Positions 42,706 to 53,119 of a stretch of 64,000 nucleotides of DNA are shown here, piece by piece. Origin of the DNA: Treponema sp. Its GTDB lineage: Bacteria; Spirochaetota; Spirochaetia; Treponematales; Treponemataceae. The stretch lies in contig JAILEY010000057.1 of the NCBI GenBank assembly GCA_024687165.1, forward strand, positions 1 through 64,000, in the 5' to 3' direction. Position 1 is the stretch's first letter. Each line of letters begins with the position of its first letter. Below the pieces are notes generated by a model that was not told the DNA's origin, did not search any database, and was given only the letters and a program-made list of their open reading frames with translations. A program made the position numbers and the translations under genes.

Positions 42706-44468
42706 TTACAGGACACATCACACGAATTTCTGGACCGATTGTTTATGCGCAGGGGCTTGAAAAAAGCGGCCTTTACGATGTTGTTTATGTTGGAAAAAAT
42801 CAGCTTATCGGCGAAATTATTCGTCAGAGCACAGAAAAAACTACAATTCAGGTTTATGAAGATGTTTCAGGCTTGAGTGTTGGAGAAGAAATTCTTTCTA
42901 CAGAAAGACCACTTTCACTTAAGCTTGGTCCGGGACTTGTAGGTACAATTTACGATGGAATTCAGCGTCCTCTAAAGGAAATGTATGAAGATAAAGGTGC
43001 ATTCCTTCTGCCGGGTCAGCGCACTGAACCTATTGATGCAGAAAAAAAATGGGATTTTACAGCTCTTTTGAAGGAAGGGGATTCCATTGAACCTGGAAAA
43101 ATCATCGGTTCTGTACAGGAAACGGGTTCTATTGTTCATAAAATAATGGTTCCTCCTAATATTCGCGGAAAGATTCTAAAGTCTTTTAAAGGCAGTGGAA
43201 CTTATACTGTTGATGAAGTAATCGCCATTACGGATTTTGATGAAGAAATCAGAATGAGTCAGTACTGGCCCCTTAGAAAACCACGTCCTTTTGCACAGAA
43301 ACTTGAGGTTACTGAGCCACTTGTTACAGGTCAGCGTGTAATCGACGTATTTTTCCCTCTTTCAAAAGGTGGAACAGCCGCCATTCCAGGAGGGTTCGGT
43401 ACAGGAAAGACAATGACTCAGCATGCCGTTGCAAAATGGTGTGATGCAGATCTTATTGTTTATATTGGATGCGGTGAGCGTGGAAATGAAATGACTGATG
43501 TTCTCACAGAATTTCCAACTCTTATTGATCCTAGAACGGGCCGTTCTCTGATGGAAAGAACAATCCTTATTGCAAATACTTCTAATATGCCTGTTGCAGC
43601 CCGTGAAGTTTCTCTTTATTCAGGAATTACTCTTGCAGAATATTACCGTGACATGGGACTTCATGTTGCAATCATGGCAGACAGTACAAGCCGCTGGGCT
43701 GAAGCTCTTCGTGAACTTTCAGGTCGTATGGAAGAAATGCCTGCTGAAGAAGGTTATCCTGCATATCTTCCAACTCGTCTTGCAGAATTCTATGAACGTG
43801 CCGGTCGAGTTAAGGCTCTTTGTGGTTCCCTTGGAAGCGTAAGTGTAATCGGTGCTGTAAGTCCTGCAGGTGGAGATTTTTCTGAACCTGTTACTCAGCA
43901 TACAAAGCGATTCATCAGATGTTTCTGGGCTTTGGACCGTGAGCTTGCAAATGCACGTCATTATCCTGCTATCGGATGGATTGATTCATATTCGGAATAT
44001 GCATCTGAAATAAAGGAATGGTGGGACAAATTTGATCCGCTCTGGGCAAATGTCAGAATCAAGGCACTTGATCTTTTGAAAAAGGAACAGCGTCTTCAGC
44101 AGATTGTACGTCTTATCGGAGCTGATGCTTTACCTGAATCAGAACGTGTAATTCTTATTGTCTGTGAAATGATTAAAAACGGCTTCCTTCAGCAAAGTGC
44201 TTTTGATGAAATTGATTGTTATTCAGTTCCGCAGAAACAGCTTGAAATTCTTCTTTTAATAATGGATTTTTATGCTCATGCGGTTGAACTTGTAAAAAAT
44301 GGTTGTCCGCTTCAGAAAATCAATGATCTTTCAGTAAAAAATGAAATTGTCCGTGCAAAAAGTACGGTTCCAAATGATAAACTTGAAAATCTTTCTGCAA
44401 TAAGAAATCACCTTGATGATCAGATGGCAGAACTTGAACGCATGTACAGAAAGGAGCAGGCTGTATGA
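42702..44468 (+). CDS. atpA: V-type ATP synthase catalytic subunit A
   Basis: A 588-residue catalytic subunit. The nucleotide-binding P-loop is GGFGTGKT (230-237), where the more usual V-type form is GAFGxGKT; the extra V-type 'bulge' domain lies at about 110-190. [16 protein letters not shown] supplies the catalytic Glu, and [14 protein letters not shown] and [11 protein letters not shown] are V/A-type signatures. It hydrolyses or makes ATP in the A3B3 head. It overlaps the genes on both sides by 4 bp (ATGA), so subunits A and B are translationally coupled. Confidence 0.96.
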   Translation: MITGHITRISGPIVYAQGLEKSGLYDVVYVGKNQLIGEIIRQSTEKTTIQVYEDVSGLSVGEEILSTERPLSLKLGPGLVGTIYDGIQRPLKEMYEDKGAFLLPGQRTEPIDAEKKWDFTALLKEGDSIEPGKIIGSVQETGSIVHKIMVPPNIRGKILKSFKGSGTYTVDEVIAITDFDEEIRMSQYWPLRKPRPFAQKLEVTEPLVTGQRVIDVFFPLSKGGTAAIPGGFGTGKTMTQHAVAKWCDADLIVYIGCGERGNEMTDVLTEFPTLIDPRTGRSLMERTILIANTSNMPVAAREVSLYSGITLAEYYRDMGLHVAIMADSTSRWAEALRELSGRMEEMPAEEGYPAYLPTRLAEFYERAGRVKALCGSLGSVSVIGAVSPAGGDFSEPVTQHTKRFIRCFWALDRELANARHYPAIGWIDSYSEYASEIKEWWDKFDPLWANVRIKALDLLKKEQRLQQIVRLIGADALPESERVILIVCEMIKNGFLQQSAFDEIDCYSVPQKQLEILLLIMDFYAHAVELVKNGCPLQKINDLSVKNEIVRAKSTVPNDKLENLSAIRNHLDDQMAELERMYRKEQAV

Positions 44469-45844
44469 AAGGTGTAGAATATTCAGGGCTTAATTCTGTA
44501 GACGGACCAATTGTTGCCGTAAAAAGAACTGAAAACTCTTTTTATGGAGAAGTTGTTTGTGTCCGCGATAAATTCGGAGAAAAGCGTACAGGCCGAATTA
44601 TTGACTTAAATGAAGAAGAAGCTGTAGTTCAGATTTTCGGTTCTACTACAGGTCTTGATCTTGAAAATACAACTGTTGAATTCCTTAGGGATCCGATGGA
44701 ACTGAGAGTTGGAAAAGGACTGCTTGGTCGAATCTTTAACGGGCTTGGAAAACCTGTTGACGGATTCCCTGAAATTATCAGTGACAAAAAGGTTAATGTA
44801 AACGGAAATCCGATTAATCCATACGCTCGTGTTTATCCGAGGGATTTTATTCAGACTGGAATTTCTTCCATTGATGGAATGAATACTTTGATTCGCGGCC
44901 AGAAGCTTCCGATTTTCTCTGGAAACGGTCTTCCACACAATAAGCTTGCGGCCCAGATTATTCGTCAGGCAAAGATTTTAAATTCTGATGAAGACTTTGT
45001 TATGGTCTTTGCAGGAATGGGAATTAAATATGATGTTGCCCAGTTCTTTAAGCATACATTTGAGGAATCTGGTGTTCTTTCAAAAGTTGTAATGTTTCAG
45101 TCACTGGCGGATGCTCCTTCAATTGAACGAATCATCACACCACGCTGTGCACTTACTGCCGCAGAATATCTTGCCTATGAGTGTAATATGCATGTTCTTG
45201 TTGTAATGACTGACATGACAAACTATTGTGAAGCATTGCGTGAAATTTCTACGACACGCGGTGAAGTTCCGGGGCGTAAAGGTTATCCTGGATATTTGTA
45301 TTCGGATCTTGCAGAACTTTATGAACGTGCTGGAAAAGTTCAGGGGTCTACAGGTTCAATTACTCAGATTCCGATTCTTTCAATGCCAAATGATGATATT
45401 TCTCATCCGATTCCAGACTTGACCGGTTATATTACTGAAGGGCAGATTGTTCTTGATCGTGAAATGAGTCAGAAAGGGATGTATCCGCCTGTATCAGGTC
45501 TTCCAAGCTTAAGCCGTTTGATGAAAGACGGTATTGGAAAGGGAATGACTCGCGAAGATCATGCATCTGTTTCAAGTCAGCTTTTTGCTTCTTACAGCAA
45601 AGTTAAATCAATCAGAAATCTTGCATCGATTGTTGGTGAGGAAGAGCTTTCAGAACTGGATAGAAAATATCTTAAGTTTGGAGAAGAACTTGAGGGAAAA
45701 TTCTTTACCCAGGGTGAATTTGAAAATCGTTCTATTGATGAGACTCTTGATCTTGGATGGAAAATTCTTTCTATATTGCCTCGTGAAGAACTTTACAGAA
45801 TCAAAGACGAATTCATTGATAAATATCTTCCTAAGGAAGCTTGA
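44465..45844 (+). CDS. atpB: V-type ATP synthase regulatory subunit B
   Basis: A 459-residue non-catalytic head subunit. It has the ATPase alpha/beta fold without a true P-loop: the corresponding stretch reads [18 protein letters not shown], a typical subunit B signature. [17 protein letters not shown] and [22 protein letters not shown] follow, and [12 protein letters not shown] lies near the C-terminal third. It forms the hexamer with subunit A. Subunit D follows after 15 bp. Confidence 0.96.
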   Translation: MKGVEYSGLNSVDGPIVAVKRTENSFYGEVVCVRDKFGEKRTGRIIDLNEEEAVVQIFGSTTGLDLENTTVEFLRDPMELRVGKGLLGRIFNGLGKPVDGFPEIISDKKVNVNGNPINPYARVYPRDFIQTGISSIDGMNTLIRGQKLPIFSGNGLPHNKLAAQIIRQAKILNSDEDFVMVFAGMGIKYDVAQFFKHTFEESGVLSKVVMFQSLADAPSIERIITPRCALTAAEYLAYECNMHVLVVMTDMTNYCEALREISTTRGEVPGRKGYPGYLYSDLAELYERAGKVQGSTGSITQIPILSMPNDDISHPIPDLTGYITEGQIVLDREMSQKGMYPPVSGLPSLSRLMKDGIGKGMTREDHASVSSQLFASYSKVKSIRNLASIVGEEELSELDRKYLKFGEELEGKFFTQGEFENRSIDETLDLGWKILSILPREELYRIKDEFIDKYLPKEA

Positions 45845-45859
45845 GGTTAAATCAGAGTA

Positions 45860-46477
45860 ATGGCAAAACTGAATGTTGCACCGACAAAATCCAATCTTCT
45901 CAATTTGAAAGATCAGCTTGCAGTCAGCACTGAAGGATATGAACTTCTTGAGCAGAAGCGTGAAATTCTTGTGATGGAACTTATGCGTATTCTTGATCGT
46001 GTTAAGCAGCTTGAAAATCAGATGGATGCATGCATTCAGAAAGCCTATCCTGCATTAAAAAGTATGCTGGTTGCTCTTGGTGGTGACCGCGTTGAACATT
46101 TAGGACAGGGTATTTCTTACGATTTCAATATCACTACTAAACCTGTTTCTCTTGCTGGAATGAACTTTACATCTCTTGATGTTGAACTTCCGCAGAGACA
46201 GCTTTTTTCATCTTTTCTTGGTTCGTTTGCAGACAGTGATGAAGTAATGGCTGATTTTTTTGAACTTCTTGAGCTTATTACTCAAATGGCCGGATTAAGG
46301 ACAATCGCCTGGAGACTTGCAAGGGAAGTAAAGAAAACGCAGCGACGTGTAAATGCCCTTGATAAATTTGTTATTCCTCAGAACAGGGAAACAATCAAAT
46401 ATATTGATGGAGTACTTGAAGAACGCGAGAGAGAAAATACTTTTGTAATGAAAAATCTTAAAAATAAAATGCAGTAA
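45860..46477 (+). CDS. V-type ATP synthase subunit D
   Basis: A 205-residue, mostly coiled-coil protein that forms the rotating central shaft. The opening APTKSNLLNLKDQLAVSTEGYELLEQKREIL (characteristic P-TK-L--L---L-----G--LL--KR--L) and the closing RRVNALDKFVIPQ, followed by a charged helix, are the standard subunit D ends. It is the last gene of the operon. No clear terminator follows, and the response-regulator gene begins about 50 bp later. Confidence 0.93.
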   Translation: MAKLNVAPTKSNLLNLKDQLAVSTEGYELLEQKREILVMELMRILDRVKQLENQMDACIQKAYPALKSMLVALGGDRVEHLGQGISYDFNITTKPVSLAGMNFTSLDVELPQRQLFSSFLGSFADSDEVMADFFELLELITQMAGLRTIAWRLAREVKKTQRRVNALDKFVIPQNRETIKYIDGVLEERERENTFVMKNLKNKMQ

Positions 46478-46528
46478 TTTTTTTCCCAAAATCTTTTTTT
46501 TTATCTTTTGTGCATTAAACTAATCCTT

Positions 46529-47203
46529 ATGAGAATACTTCTTATAAATGATGACTTACGAACTTCTCAGGGATTAGCTGAATTCCTTCAGCGAAGCCAG
46601 GCTGGAGTTGACGTAGTCTACACGACGGAAGAAGGCATTGAATGTGCCAATTCCCAAATCTATGACATTGTAATATTGGATATTTCTCATTCTCAGGAAA
46701 AATCGCTTTTGCTCGTTGATCAGTTAAGGAAAGCGGGCAATAGTGTTCCTCTTTTAATGCTTTCTTCTTTGACGGAAACAGATGACATAGTTGAGGCTCT
46801 TGATGCCGGTGCTGATGATTATCTGAAGAAACCTTTTGATTTAGCAGAACTTGCTGCCAGAGTCAGGGCTTTAACCAGAAGAAAGGGTGAATTAAAAGAA
46901 GACAAAATTTCATATGGTGACTTGTTTCTTAATAAAAGCACATGTGAAATTCAAAATCAGAAAGGAGATTCCACAAGGCTTTCCCTTAAGGAATTCTCCA
47001 TTCTTGAACTTTTACTCGAAAGCAAAAACAATGTTCTTAAAAAAGAAAAGATCATTGAAAAAATCTGGGGTGGAAACAGCGACGCTGAATATAATAACGT
47101 TGAAGTTTACATTTCTTTTTTGCGAAAAAAAATGGAGCAGCTTGGAATCAGGACAAAAATCCGAACTTTCCGCGGAATAGGTTATTCTCTGGAACTTTCC
47201 TGA
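46529..47203 (+). CDS. OmpR/PhoB-family response regulator (orphan)
   Basis: A 224-residue two-domain regulator. The receiver has acidic Asp8-Asp9, phospho-acceptor Asp51 (IVILDISH), a Ser in MLSSLTE and the KKP lysine; the C-terminal winged-helix DNA-binding domain (about 125-224) ends in YISFLRKKMEQLG and RTFRGIGYSLEL, typical of OmpR/PhoB. No histidine kinase gene is adjacent on either side. The start at 46529 matches the usual MRILLINDD opening; the frame extends 7 codons further up. No Shine-Dalgarno; TAAACT lies 7 nt before the ATG, with a poor -35. Confidence 0.9.
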   Translation: MRILLINDDLRTSQGLAEFLQRSQAGVDVVYTTEEGIECANSQIYDIVILDISHSQEKSLLLVDQLRKAGNSVPLLMLSSLTETDDIVEALDAGADDYLKKPFDLAELAARVRALTRRKGELKEDKISYGDLFLNKSTCEIQNQKGDSTRLSLKEFSILELLLESKNNVLKKEKIIEKIWGGNSDAEYNNVEVYISFLRKKMEQLGIRTKIRTFRGIGYSLELS

Positions 47204-47219
47204 AATCAGCTGCTATATT

Positions 47220-48506
47220 TTAGAAACTTGTCTTAAATCCTATATTTCCGCTTATTGAGTGTGAAAAATCAGTAATAAGATCATAGCAGTTCAAAGTTAC
47301 GGAAGCAGAAAGTGATCCACCAAGAATATTAATTGAAGTATATGGTGTAAGCTTAAATTCATGAAGAAGTTTTTCTGCGATTTGTGATCTGTTGTCCAGA
47401 AGTGATTCTGCGTCATCATCTGTCATTACCCAGGTAGCGTGGATCCCAAGTGTATAATTTGTTGAATCAAAATACAGTTTATCAGAGTAGATGTTTACAT
47501 TTGCTCCAAAAATACTTTCTGCACTAGGATTTTCGTAAACAATGTTTTTGAGGTATGTCATGCTTACTGCGCTTTTTACAGGAATGTTGAACACTGCAAC
47601 GCCCATATTGAATCTGCTTGTAGAAAATCTTGATTCAGAAAATGCGTAAACATTTTTGATTGAGAATTCTTTGTCTGAGCTGTCGCCATTGATTACATAG
47701 CCTTCATATCCTCCCTGGAGGAATAGAGAAGTTGTATATCGGTTTCCAAGAAGAAGTGAAAATCCGCCGTTAAGCCTGATTTTTTTGATAAGAAGAAAAA
47801 CATCATTTCCATTTGCATCTTTCTTTTCAAGTGGAAGATCTACAGAAAGCTGAAGGTCGACTGTTGCTCTGTCAAATAATGCTGCATATCTTCCAGCAAA
47901 GTCGATTCCGTCTGTATGATTTGTAGAAAGTCCGCCTGCAATCGAATTTTCATCAGAACTGTTTTTGTATCCCTTGAATTCAAGTGCATAATTACTCTGC
48001 GGATGGTAAACGTATGAAACTCCAGTCTGATATGAAGGAATGATAGATGAGCCTTCAATTCCCTGCCAGCTTGTTGTAAAAGCAGAAGAAATCGGTTCTA
48101 TACCAAACTGTCTCTGGAGGAAAAGGTCTGAGCCTATTGGTTCATAATTTCCCATGAATACAGATATATAATGACTTGCATTTGTAGAATTTGTTTTTAA
48201 TGTTGCAGAAATATCTTCCAGCCTGAAATAAGCATTTGCATCTTCATATCCTGAAAGAATATTGCTGTTTGTCATTTCTGCTGAGAGAACATAAAATTCT
48301 CCCCTAAGAAATACCTTTCCAGAAAAATCAAGCTGACCGGAAAAGAATGTTTCTGCAGTGACATTTTTATTTAAAAGACTTGAATCACTTGCATTCTGAA
48401 GATTTGTCTGAAATCCTGCATAACCGCTGAAAAATGGCTTGTCAAAGGCAAATGAGCCTGCATATGTTAAAAATCCTAAAAAAAGTGCACAGATACTGCG
48501 TTTCAA
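47220..48506 (-). CDS. Outer-membrane beta-barrel-like protein
   Basis: A 428-residue protein with signal peptide MKRSICALFLGFLTYAGSFA and a mature chain of alternating polar/hydrophobic strands (for example KVFLRGEFYVLSAEM, YALEFKGYKN, VDLQLSVDLPL), ending SGNIGFKTSF with the terminal Phe expected of outer-membrane barrels. No family name is recognised. The start is TTG (48506-48504), supported by a strong GGAGG 8 nt upstream; no ATG lies nearby in frame. It is convergent with the response regulator and divergent from cheA. Confidence 0.6.
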   Translation of the reverse strand: MKRSICALFLGFLTYAGSFAFDKPFFSGYAGFQTNLQNASDSSLLNKNVTAETFFSGQLDFSGKVFLRGEFYVLSAEMTNSNILSGYEDANAYFRLEDISATLKTNSTNASHYISVFMGNYEPIGSDLFLQRQFGIEPISSAFTTSWQGIEGSSIIPSYQTGVSYVYHPQSNYALEFKGYKNSSDENSIAGGLSTNHTDGIDFAGRYAALFDRATVDLQLSVDLPLEKKDANGNDVFLLIKKIRLNGGFSLLLGNRYTTSLFLQGGYEGYVINGDSSDKEFSIKNVYAFSESRFSTSRFNMGVAVFNIPVKSAVSMTYLKNIVYENPSAESIFGANVNIYSDKLYFDSTNYTLGIHATWVMTDDDAESLLDNRSQIAEKLLHEFKLTPYTSINILGGSLSASVTLNCYDLITDFSHSISGNIGFKTSF

Positions 48507-48654
48507 TTAAGTCCTCCAAAATTAGACCTTTAGTTTATTATCGGATTTTTTGTTTCAGGAGTTAATTAAAATAAGATGGTAAGTTTTAAAAGTTTATTGA
48601 TTTTAAAAATGATTAAAGAAAATGAAATAAATCTTAAAAAAAAATACCCCTAAC

Positions 48655-48682
48655 TTGACTTATGAAATTTTCCGATTAAAAT
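48655..48682 (+). promoter_or_regulatory. Promoter of the cheAWXY operon, leaderless start
   Basis: TTGACT (48655-48660), 16 nt, TAAAAT (48677-48682), then 7 nt to the cheA ATG at 48690. No Shine-Dalgarno is present, so cheA is probably translated from a leaderless message. Confidence 0.7.
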
Positions 48683-48689
48683 ATATAGT

Positions 48690-51128
48690 ATGAGTGACTA
48701 TTTTGACGCAAATAATGAAGAACTTCTCAATGATTTTTTTGCCGAAGCCGAACAGCAGGTAGATACGCTTGAAAGTAATATTCTTGTTATTGAAAGTGAT
48801 CCTTCAAACCATGACGCAATCGACGAAATTTTCCGTGCGGCACATACATTGAAGGGTGGTTCTGCTACAGTTGAAATGACGGAACTTGCAACATTCTGCC
48901 ATGATGTTGAAGATTTGCTTGATGCTCTTCGAGGTGGACTTGTTGATGTTTCTGAACCTATTGTTGATGTTTTGCTTACTTCAATAGATACAATTAAATC
49001 TATGCTTGAATCAAGAAAGGGCGGTTCCGTATACGAAGAAGATGTTTCGGGTCTTGTTCAAAAAATTATGGGATTCATTCCTGAAAAAGATTCAAAGAAA
49101 AAGAAAAGCGGCTCAAGCGGAGTAAAGCTTCCTGCAGGTATGGTTGGAGCAAAGAAAGAAGAACCGGCTCCTGCACCAGCAGCTCCAGCTCCTGCAGCAG
49201 AAGATAATGGAATATCTCCTGTTCCTCCTCTTTCTGAGGATGAGTTTAAGGAACTTAAGGATGCAACTGAAGAAGGACAGAAGCTTTGGTCTGTTAATGT
49301 CGTTTTTGACGAAGCAAATCCTATGAACAGTGTTGGTGGTATTCAGGTATTTGCTGCTCTCAAAAATGCAGGTACTGTATTGAAGACGGTTCCTGATTTT
49401 GAAGAACTTTATGAAGATGAATTTCATCCTCAGGTTGTATATTATGTTGCTACACCTTCTGGTGGAGATGTTCTTGAAGATGCAGCATTCCTTGATGATG
49501 TTACAACTGCAGTTGATGCGCGTGAAGTAACATCTGCCGGTGGTTCTCCTGTTGAAGCCGCTCCTGCAGCCGTATCAGCTCCAGCTCCGGAAGAAAAGGA
49601 AACTGAAGAAGCTGCACCTGCTCCACAGGCTGAAGCTCCTAAAACAGAATCTGAGGCTCCAAAATCAGACGCTCCTAAGGCAGAAGCAAAGAAACCTGCA
49701 GCGGGAGGTGCACATGCAGCTCAGACAAGTTCAATTCTTCGTGTAGATTCAAAGCGTGTTGATAATCTCATGAACCTTGTTTCTGAAACAGTTATTACAA
49801 AAGCTGCATTTAATCAGAATGGTCTTCAGATGGCTGATCTTCAGGTAAAATTGCAGAATTTAAATGGTTCTTATAAAGAAAAACAGCGCCGTCTTATGGA
49901 AACACTTACAAGATATCTTGAAGATGTTAAGAATGGTGCAACAATAAAAGAAATTAAACAGAAGCTTGTTGAAGATTATGGTGATATGAGCGGATGGTTT
50001 GATTCTTTTGAAAATGAATTTAAGGCTTCTTCTACAAAATATCGTTCTACAACACAGAACCTTGGACGTATTTCAAGTGAACTTCAGGAAGGTGTTATGA
50101 AGATTCGAATGGTTCCAATCGGAACAATCTTCAACAGATTTCCTCGTGTTGTACGTGACCTCAGCCGTGATCTTGGCCGTAAAGTAAATCTTGTAATTGA
50201 AGGTGAAGAAACAGAACTTGATAAAACAGTTGTTGATGATCTTCTTGATCCAATCATGCACTGTGTAAGAAACTCTGTAGACCATGGTATTGAAACTCCT
50301 GATGTTCGAAAGGCAGCAGGTAAGGACGAAACTGGTACACTTACTCTTAAAGCTGCAAATGAAGGTAACATGATCGTAATCGACATTATGGATGACGGTC
50401 AGGGTATTGAAGTTGATAAGGTTCGTGATAAGGCTGTCAAGAAGGGGCTTATCAGTCCAAACAAGGTTATTTCTAATCAGGAAGCATATAATCTTATTTT
50501 CCTTCCTGGTTTCTCTACAAGTGATAAGATCAGCAATGTTTCTGGACGAGGTGTAGGTCTTGATGTTGTAAAGACGATGGTTGAAAAACTTAAGGGTACA
50601 ATCAGCGTTTCAAGTGAACTTGGTAAAGGCTCTAAGTTCTCAATCAGACTGCCTCTTACCCTTGCTATTATTCAGGGGCTCCTTGTTCGTGTCGGAAAAG
50701 AACTTTATTCAATCCCGATTACGAATGTCGTTGAAAGTCAGCGAGTAAAGAAAGAATCAATTAATACAATCGATAACTACGAAGTTCTTAATGTTCGTAA
50801 TGAAGTCATCTCAATCCTTAGACTTGGACGACTTTTCAATATCAGAAAAACCGATGACGGAGAATACTGCTTTATTGTTATTGTAGGTTCTGCAGAAAAG
50901 AAGATCGGTGTTATGGTTGACGAACTTATTGGTGAAGAAGACGTTGTTATCAAGCCTCTTCAGGATCAGTTTTCAGCATCTCCTGGTATTGCTGGTGCTA
51001 CGGTTCTTGGTGATGGATCTGTATCCCTCATCGTGGACGTAAATCAGCTTCTGGAACTTGGTGTAAAGCAGGAACTTGATGCACAACAGCTTAGGGAAGC
51101 TGAAGTCCTTAAGGGATCAAGGAGTTAG
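48690..51128 (+). CDS. cheA: Chemotaxis histidine kinase CheA
   Basis: An 812-residue kinase. The P1 phosphotransfer domain has the phospho-acceptor His52 (AAHTLKGGSA). Pro/Ala/Glu-rich linkers (about 150-180 and 290-345) flank a P2-like domain. After the P3 dimerisation helices (about 350-470, longer than usual) come the ATP-binding N-box HCVRNSVDHGIE, G1 DDGQGIE and GRGVGLDVV, and a C-terminal CheW-like P5 domain (about 670-800). It phosphorylates CheY in response to receptors and controls flagellar rotation. The first gene of cheA-cheW-cheX-cheY, 3 nt from cheW. Confidence 0.96.
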   Translation: MSDYFDANNEELLNDFFAEAEQQVDTLESNILVIESDPSNHDAIDEIFRAAHTLKGGSATVEMTELATFCHDVEDLLDALRGGLVDVSEPIVDVLLTSIDTIKSMLESRKGGSVYEEDVSGLVQKIMGFIPEKDSKKKKSGSSGVKLPAGMVGAKKEEPAPAPAAPAPAAEDNGISPVPPLSEDEFKELKDATEEGQKLWSVNVVFDEANPMNSVGGIQVFAALKNAGTVLKTVPDFEELYEDEFHPQVVYYVATPSGGDVLEDAAFLDDVTTAVDAREVTSAGGSPVEAAPAAVSAPAPEEKETEEAAPAPQAEAPKTESEAPKSDAPKAEAKKPAAGGAHAAQTSSILRVDSKRVDNLMNLVSETVITKAAFNQNGLQMADLQVKLQNLNGSYKEKQRRLMETLTRYLEDVKNGATIKEIKQKLVEDYGDMSGWFDSFENEFKASSTKYRSTTQNLGRISSELQEGVMKIRMVPIGTIFNRFPRVVRDLSRDLGRKVNLVIEGEETELDKTVVDDLLDPIMHCVRNSVDHGIETPDVRKAAGKDETGTLTLKAANEGNMIVIDIMDDGQGIEVDKVRDKAVKKGLISPNKVISNQEAYNLIFLPGFSTSDKISNVSGRGVGLDVVKTMVEKLKGTISVSSELGKGSKFSIRLPLTLAIIQGLLVRVGKELYSIPITNVVESQRVKKESINTIDNYEVLNVRNEVISILRLGRLFNIRKTDDGEYCFIVIVGSAEKKIGVMVDELIGEEDVVIKPLQDQFSASPGIAGATVLGDGSVSLIVDVNQLLELGVKQELDAQQLREAEVLKGSRS

Positions 51129-51131
51129 GTT

Positions 51132-52589
51132 ATGGCAAGTATTCAGGAAAAACTCAAAGTCCTTGCAAATACAATGGACCGGGCAGAATCTCTTTCTTCT
51201 GATCAGCTTTCGGAAGAAAAAAAGAATCTCTCAATCGTTGATTATAAAATGGTAACATTTTCTCTTTCAGGAAAAGCTTATGCAATCGACATTATGAATG
51301 TTAAGGAAATTGCAAAGGCAAGCCATTTTACATATGTTCCAAATACACTTCATTTTGTACGCGGTGTATACAATCTTCGTGGTGATATTATTCCGATTAT
51401 TGATCTGAGACTTTTCTTTAATAGTGAAGTTGAAGAAAAAGATGATAATTATCTTGAAAATATGCTCATCGTTACTGTTGATGAACAGATTTTTGGAATT
51501 ATTGTAGATAAGATTGATAAGGTTGTAGGAATCCAGAAGAGTTCAATTCAGCCTCCACATCCATTATTTGGTGATATTAACATCAAGTATATTTATGGTG
51601 TTGTAGAAGCAGAAAATAATCTGTATGTTTTGCTTGATCTTGATAAAATTTTCGGAGTTAAAACACCGGAAGAAGAAAAGGAGCTTGCAGAAACAGCACA
51701 GAGACAGGCTCAGCAGCGTCGTGCAGTAGCAATGGCAGAAGAAGCTCAGCAGGCTGCAGCAAAACAGGAAACGCCTGCAGTTGAACAGAAAGCAGCTCCT
51801 GAAGAAAAGAAGACTGAGACTATAGAGAAAGAAGCTGAAGGTGAGGCAAAAAAAGCCGAAGTTGATTTGAATTTCATTGCAGGTTCATTGAATTCCTTCA
51901 GAAAGTTTACAGTAAGCAGTGTTACAGAAAAATGGACAAAGCAGCGTTATGAGCAGTGGCTTGCAGAAAAGGGTGAAGGAAAAACTCAGCTTCAGACTGA
52001 AAATGATGTTGATGACTTCCTTAAGCCATTCTATTCAAAATGCAATAATACATGGTGGACTAAGGATTATGCGGAATCTGTAGAAAAAGTCCTTCCTGAA
52101 AATACAGCAAAGAATATTGTTGTATGGAATCCGGGATGTGGAAGAGGTTATGAAGCTTATTCTCTTGCATGTATTCTTACAAAGAAATATCCGAATGCAA
52201 AAATAAAGATTTATGGTCATGATACTGATCTTCTTGCAGTTTCTAATGCACCTCTTATGAATCTTTCTGCAGAAGCTAGTTCAGACTGGTATTCGCCATA
52301 CGTTGCCAGAACAATCAGCGGTGACAGTACTTTTGTAAAAGACATAAAGGATTCAATCTTGTTTGAATATCATGACTGTGCAAATACAAATAATCTTCCT
52401 CCAGTGGATATTATTTTTGCACGTGATATTCTTTCTTTCCTTCCTGAAAATACACAAAATAAAATTTTGCAGGAGTTTAGCGAGAAAATCAAAGGTAATG
52501 GTGTTATAATTGTTGGTGACAATGAAAATATTGAAATTGACGGGTGGAACAGATCCGATTCAGAAAATATTTCGGTATATTCAAAATAA
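51132..52589 (+). CDS. cheW: CheW fused to a CheR-like domain
   Basis: A 485-residue protein of two parts. Residues about 35-175 form a CheW coupling domain (VTFSLSGKAYAIDIMNVKEI, FVRGVYNLRGDIIPIIDLR). After an Ala/Glu/Gln linker (about 176-245) comes a CheR-like methyltransferase fold (about 250-485): NPGCGRGYEAYSLA resembles the SAM loop of CheR, and FARDILSFLPENTQ the later motif. Such CheW-CheR-like fusions are reported from Treponema arrays, where they are structural. Whether this domain keeps methyltransferase activity is uncertain. It sits between cheA and cheX. Confidence 0.9.
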   Translation: MASIQEKLKVLANTMDRAESLSSDQLSEEKKNLSIVDYKMVTFSLSGKAYAIDIMNVKEIAKASHFTYVPNTLHFVRGVYNLRGDIIPIIDLRLFFNSEVEEKDDNYLENMLIVTVDEQIFGIIVDKIDKVVGIQKSSIQPPHPLFGDINIKYIYGVVEAENNLYVLLDLDKIFGVKTPEEEKELAETAQRQAQQRRAVAMAEEAQQAAAKQETPAVEQKAAPEEKKTETIEKEAEGEAKKAEVDLNFIAGSLNSFRKFTVSSVTEKWTKQRYEQWLAEKGEGKTQLQTENDVDDFLKPFYSKCNNTWWTKDYAESVEKVLPENTAKNIVVWNPGCGRGYEAYSLACILTKKYPNAKIKIYGHDTDLLAVSNAPLMNLSAEASSDWYSPYVARTISGDSTFVKDIKDSILFEYHDCANTNNLPPVDIIFARDILSFLPENTQNKILQEFSEKIKGNGVIIVGDNENIEIDGWNRSDSENISVYSK

Positions 52590-52621
52590 AGAAAATATAG
52601 TAACCTTATTAGGGGGAATTT

Positions 52622-53104
52622 ATGAGAGTAGAGTACATCAATCCATTTGTAGAGACTTCATATAGAGTATTAAAAGAAGTTCTTGGTGGAGCTGAGGTTA
52701 AAAGAGGTGACTTGTATCTTAAGTCAACAGCTATGCCTGTAATGGGTGTTGCTGCACTTGTAGGTCTTGCTGGTGATGTTGAAGGTCGTGTTCTTTTTGA
52801 TATGACTTTTGAAACAGCACTTAATATTGCTTCACAGATGAACATGGAAAAAATTGAGAAATTTGATGATCTTGCAAAGGCTACAATCAGTGAATTGGCA
52901 AACCTTATCACTGCACAGGCTGTTACAAAATTGCATGATCTTGGATTTAAATTCGATCTTACACCTCCAGCTTTGTTTGCAGGTGAAAAGATGGAAATTG
53001 CAGCATTGGGTGGCGGTTCGGAAAATGTTGAAGCATTGATTGTTCCGCTTATTACAGACTTTGGTAAAATTGAAGTAAACGTTGCAATTCGTGAACGCGC
53101 ATAA
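52622..53104 (+). CDS. cheX: CheY-P phosphatase CheX
   Basis: A 160-residue CheX/CheC-type phosphatase. The active-site helix ISELANLITAQA carries the ExxN pair Glu91 and Asn94, which place a water for CheY-P hydrolysis. KSTAMPVMGVAALVGLAG (quoted as VMGVAALVGL) and the GEKMEI loop are family features. In spirochaetes CheX is the main CheY-P phosphatase and is essential for normal reversals. AGGGGG precedes the ATG. Between cheW and cheY in the operon. Confidence 0.93.
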   Translation: MRVEYINPFVETSYRVLKEVLGGAEVKRGDLYLKSTAMPVMGVAALVGLAGDVEGRVLFDMTFETALNIASQMNMEKIEKFDDLAKATISELANLITAQAVTKLHDLGFKFDLTPPALFAGEKMEIAALGGGSENVEALIVPLITDFGKIEVNVAIRERA

Positions 53105-53119
53105 TTTAAGGAGCATAGA

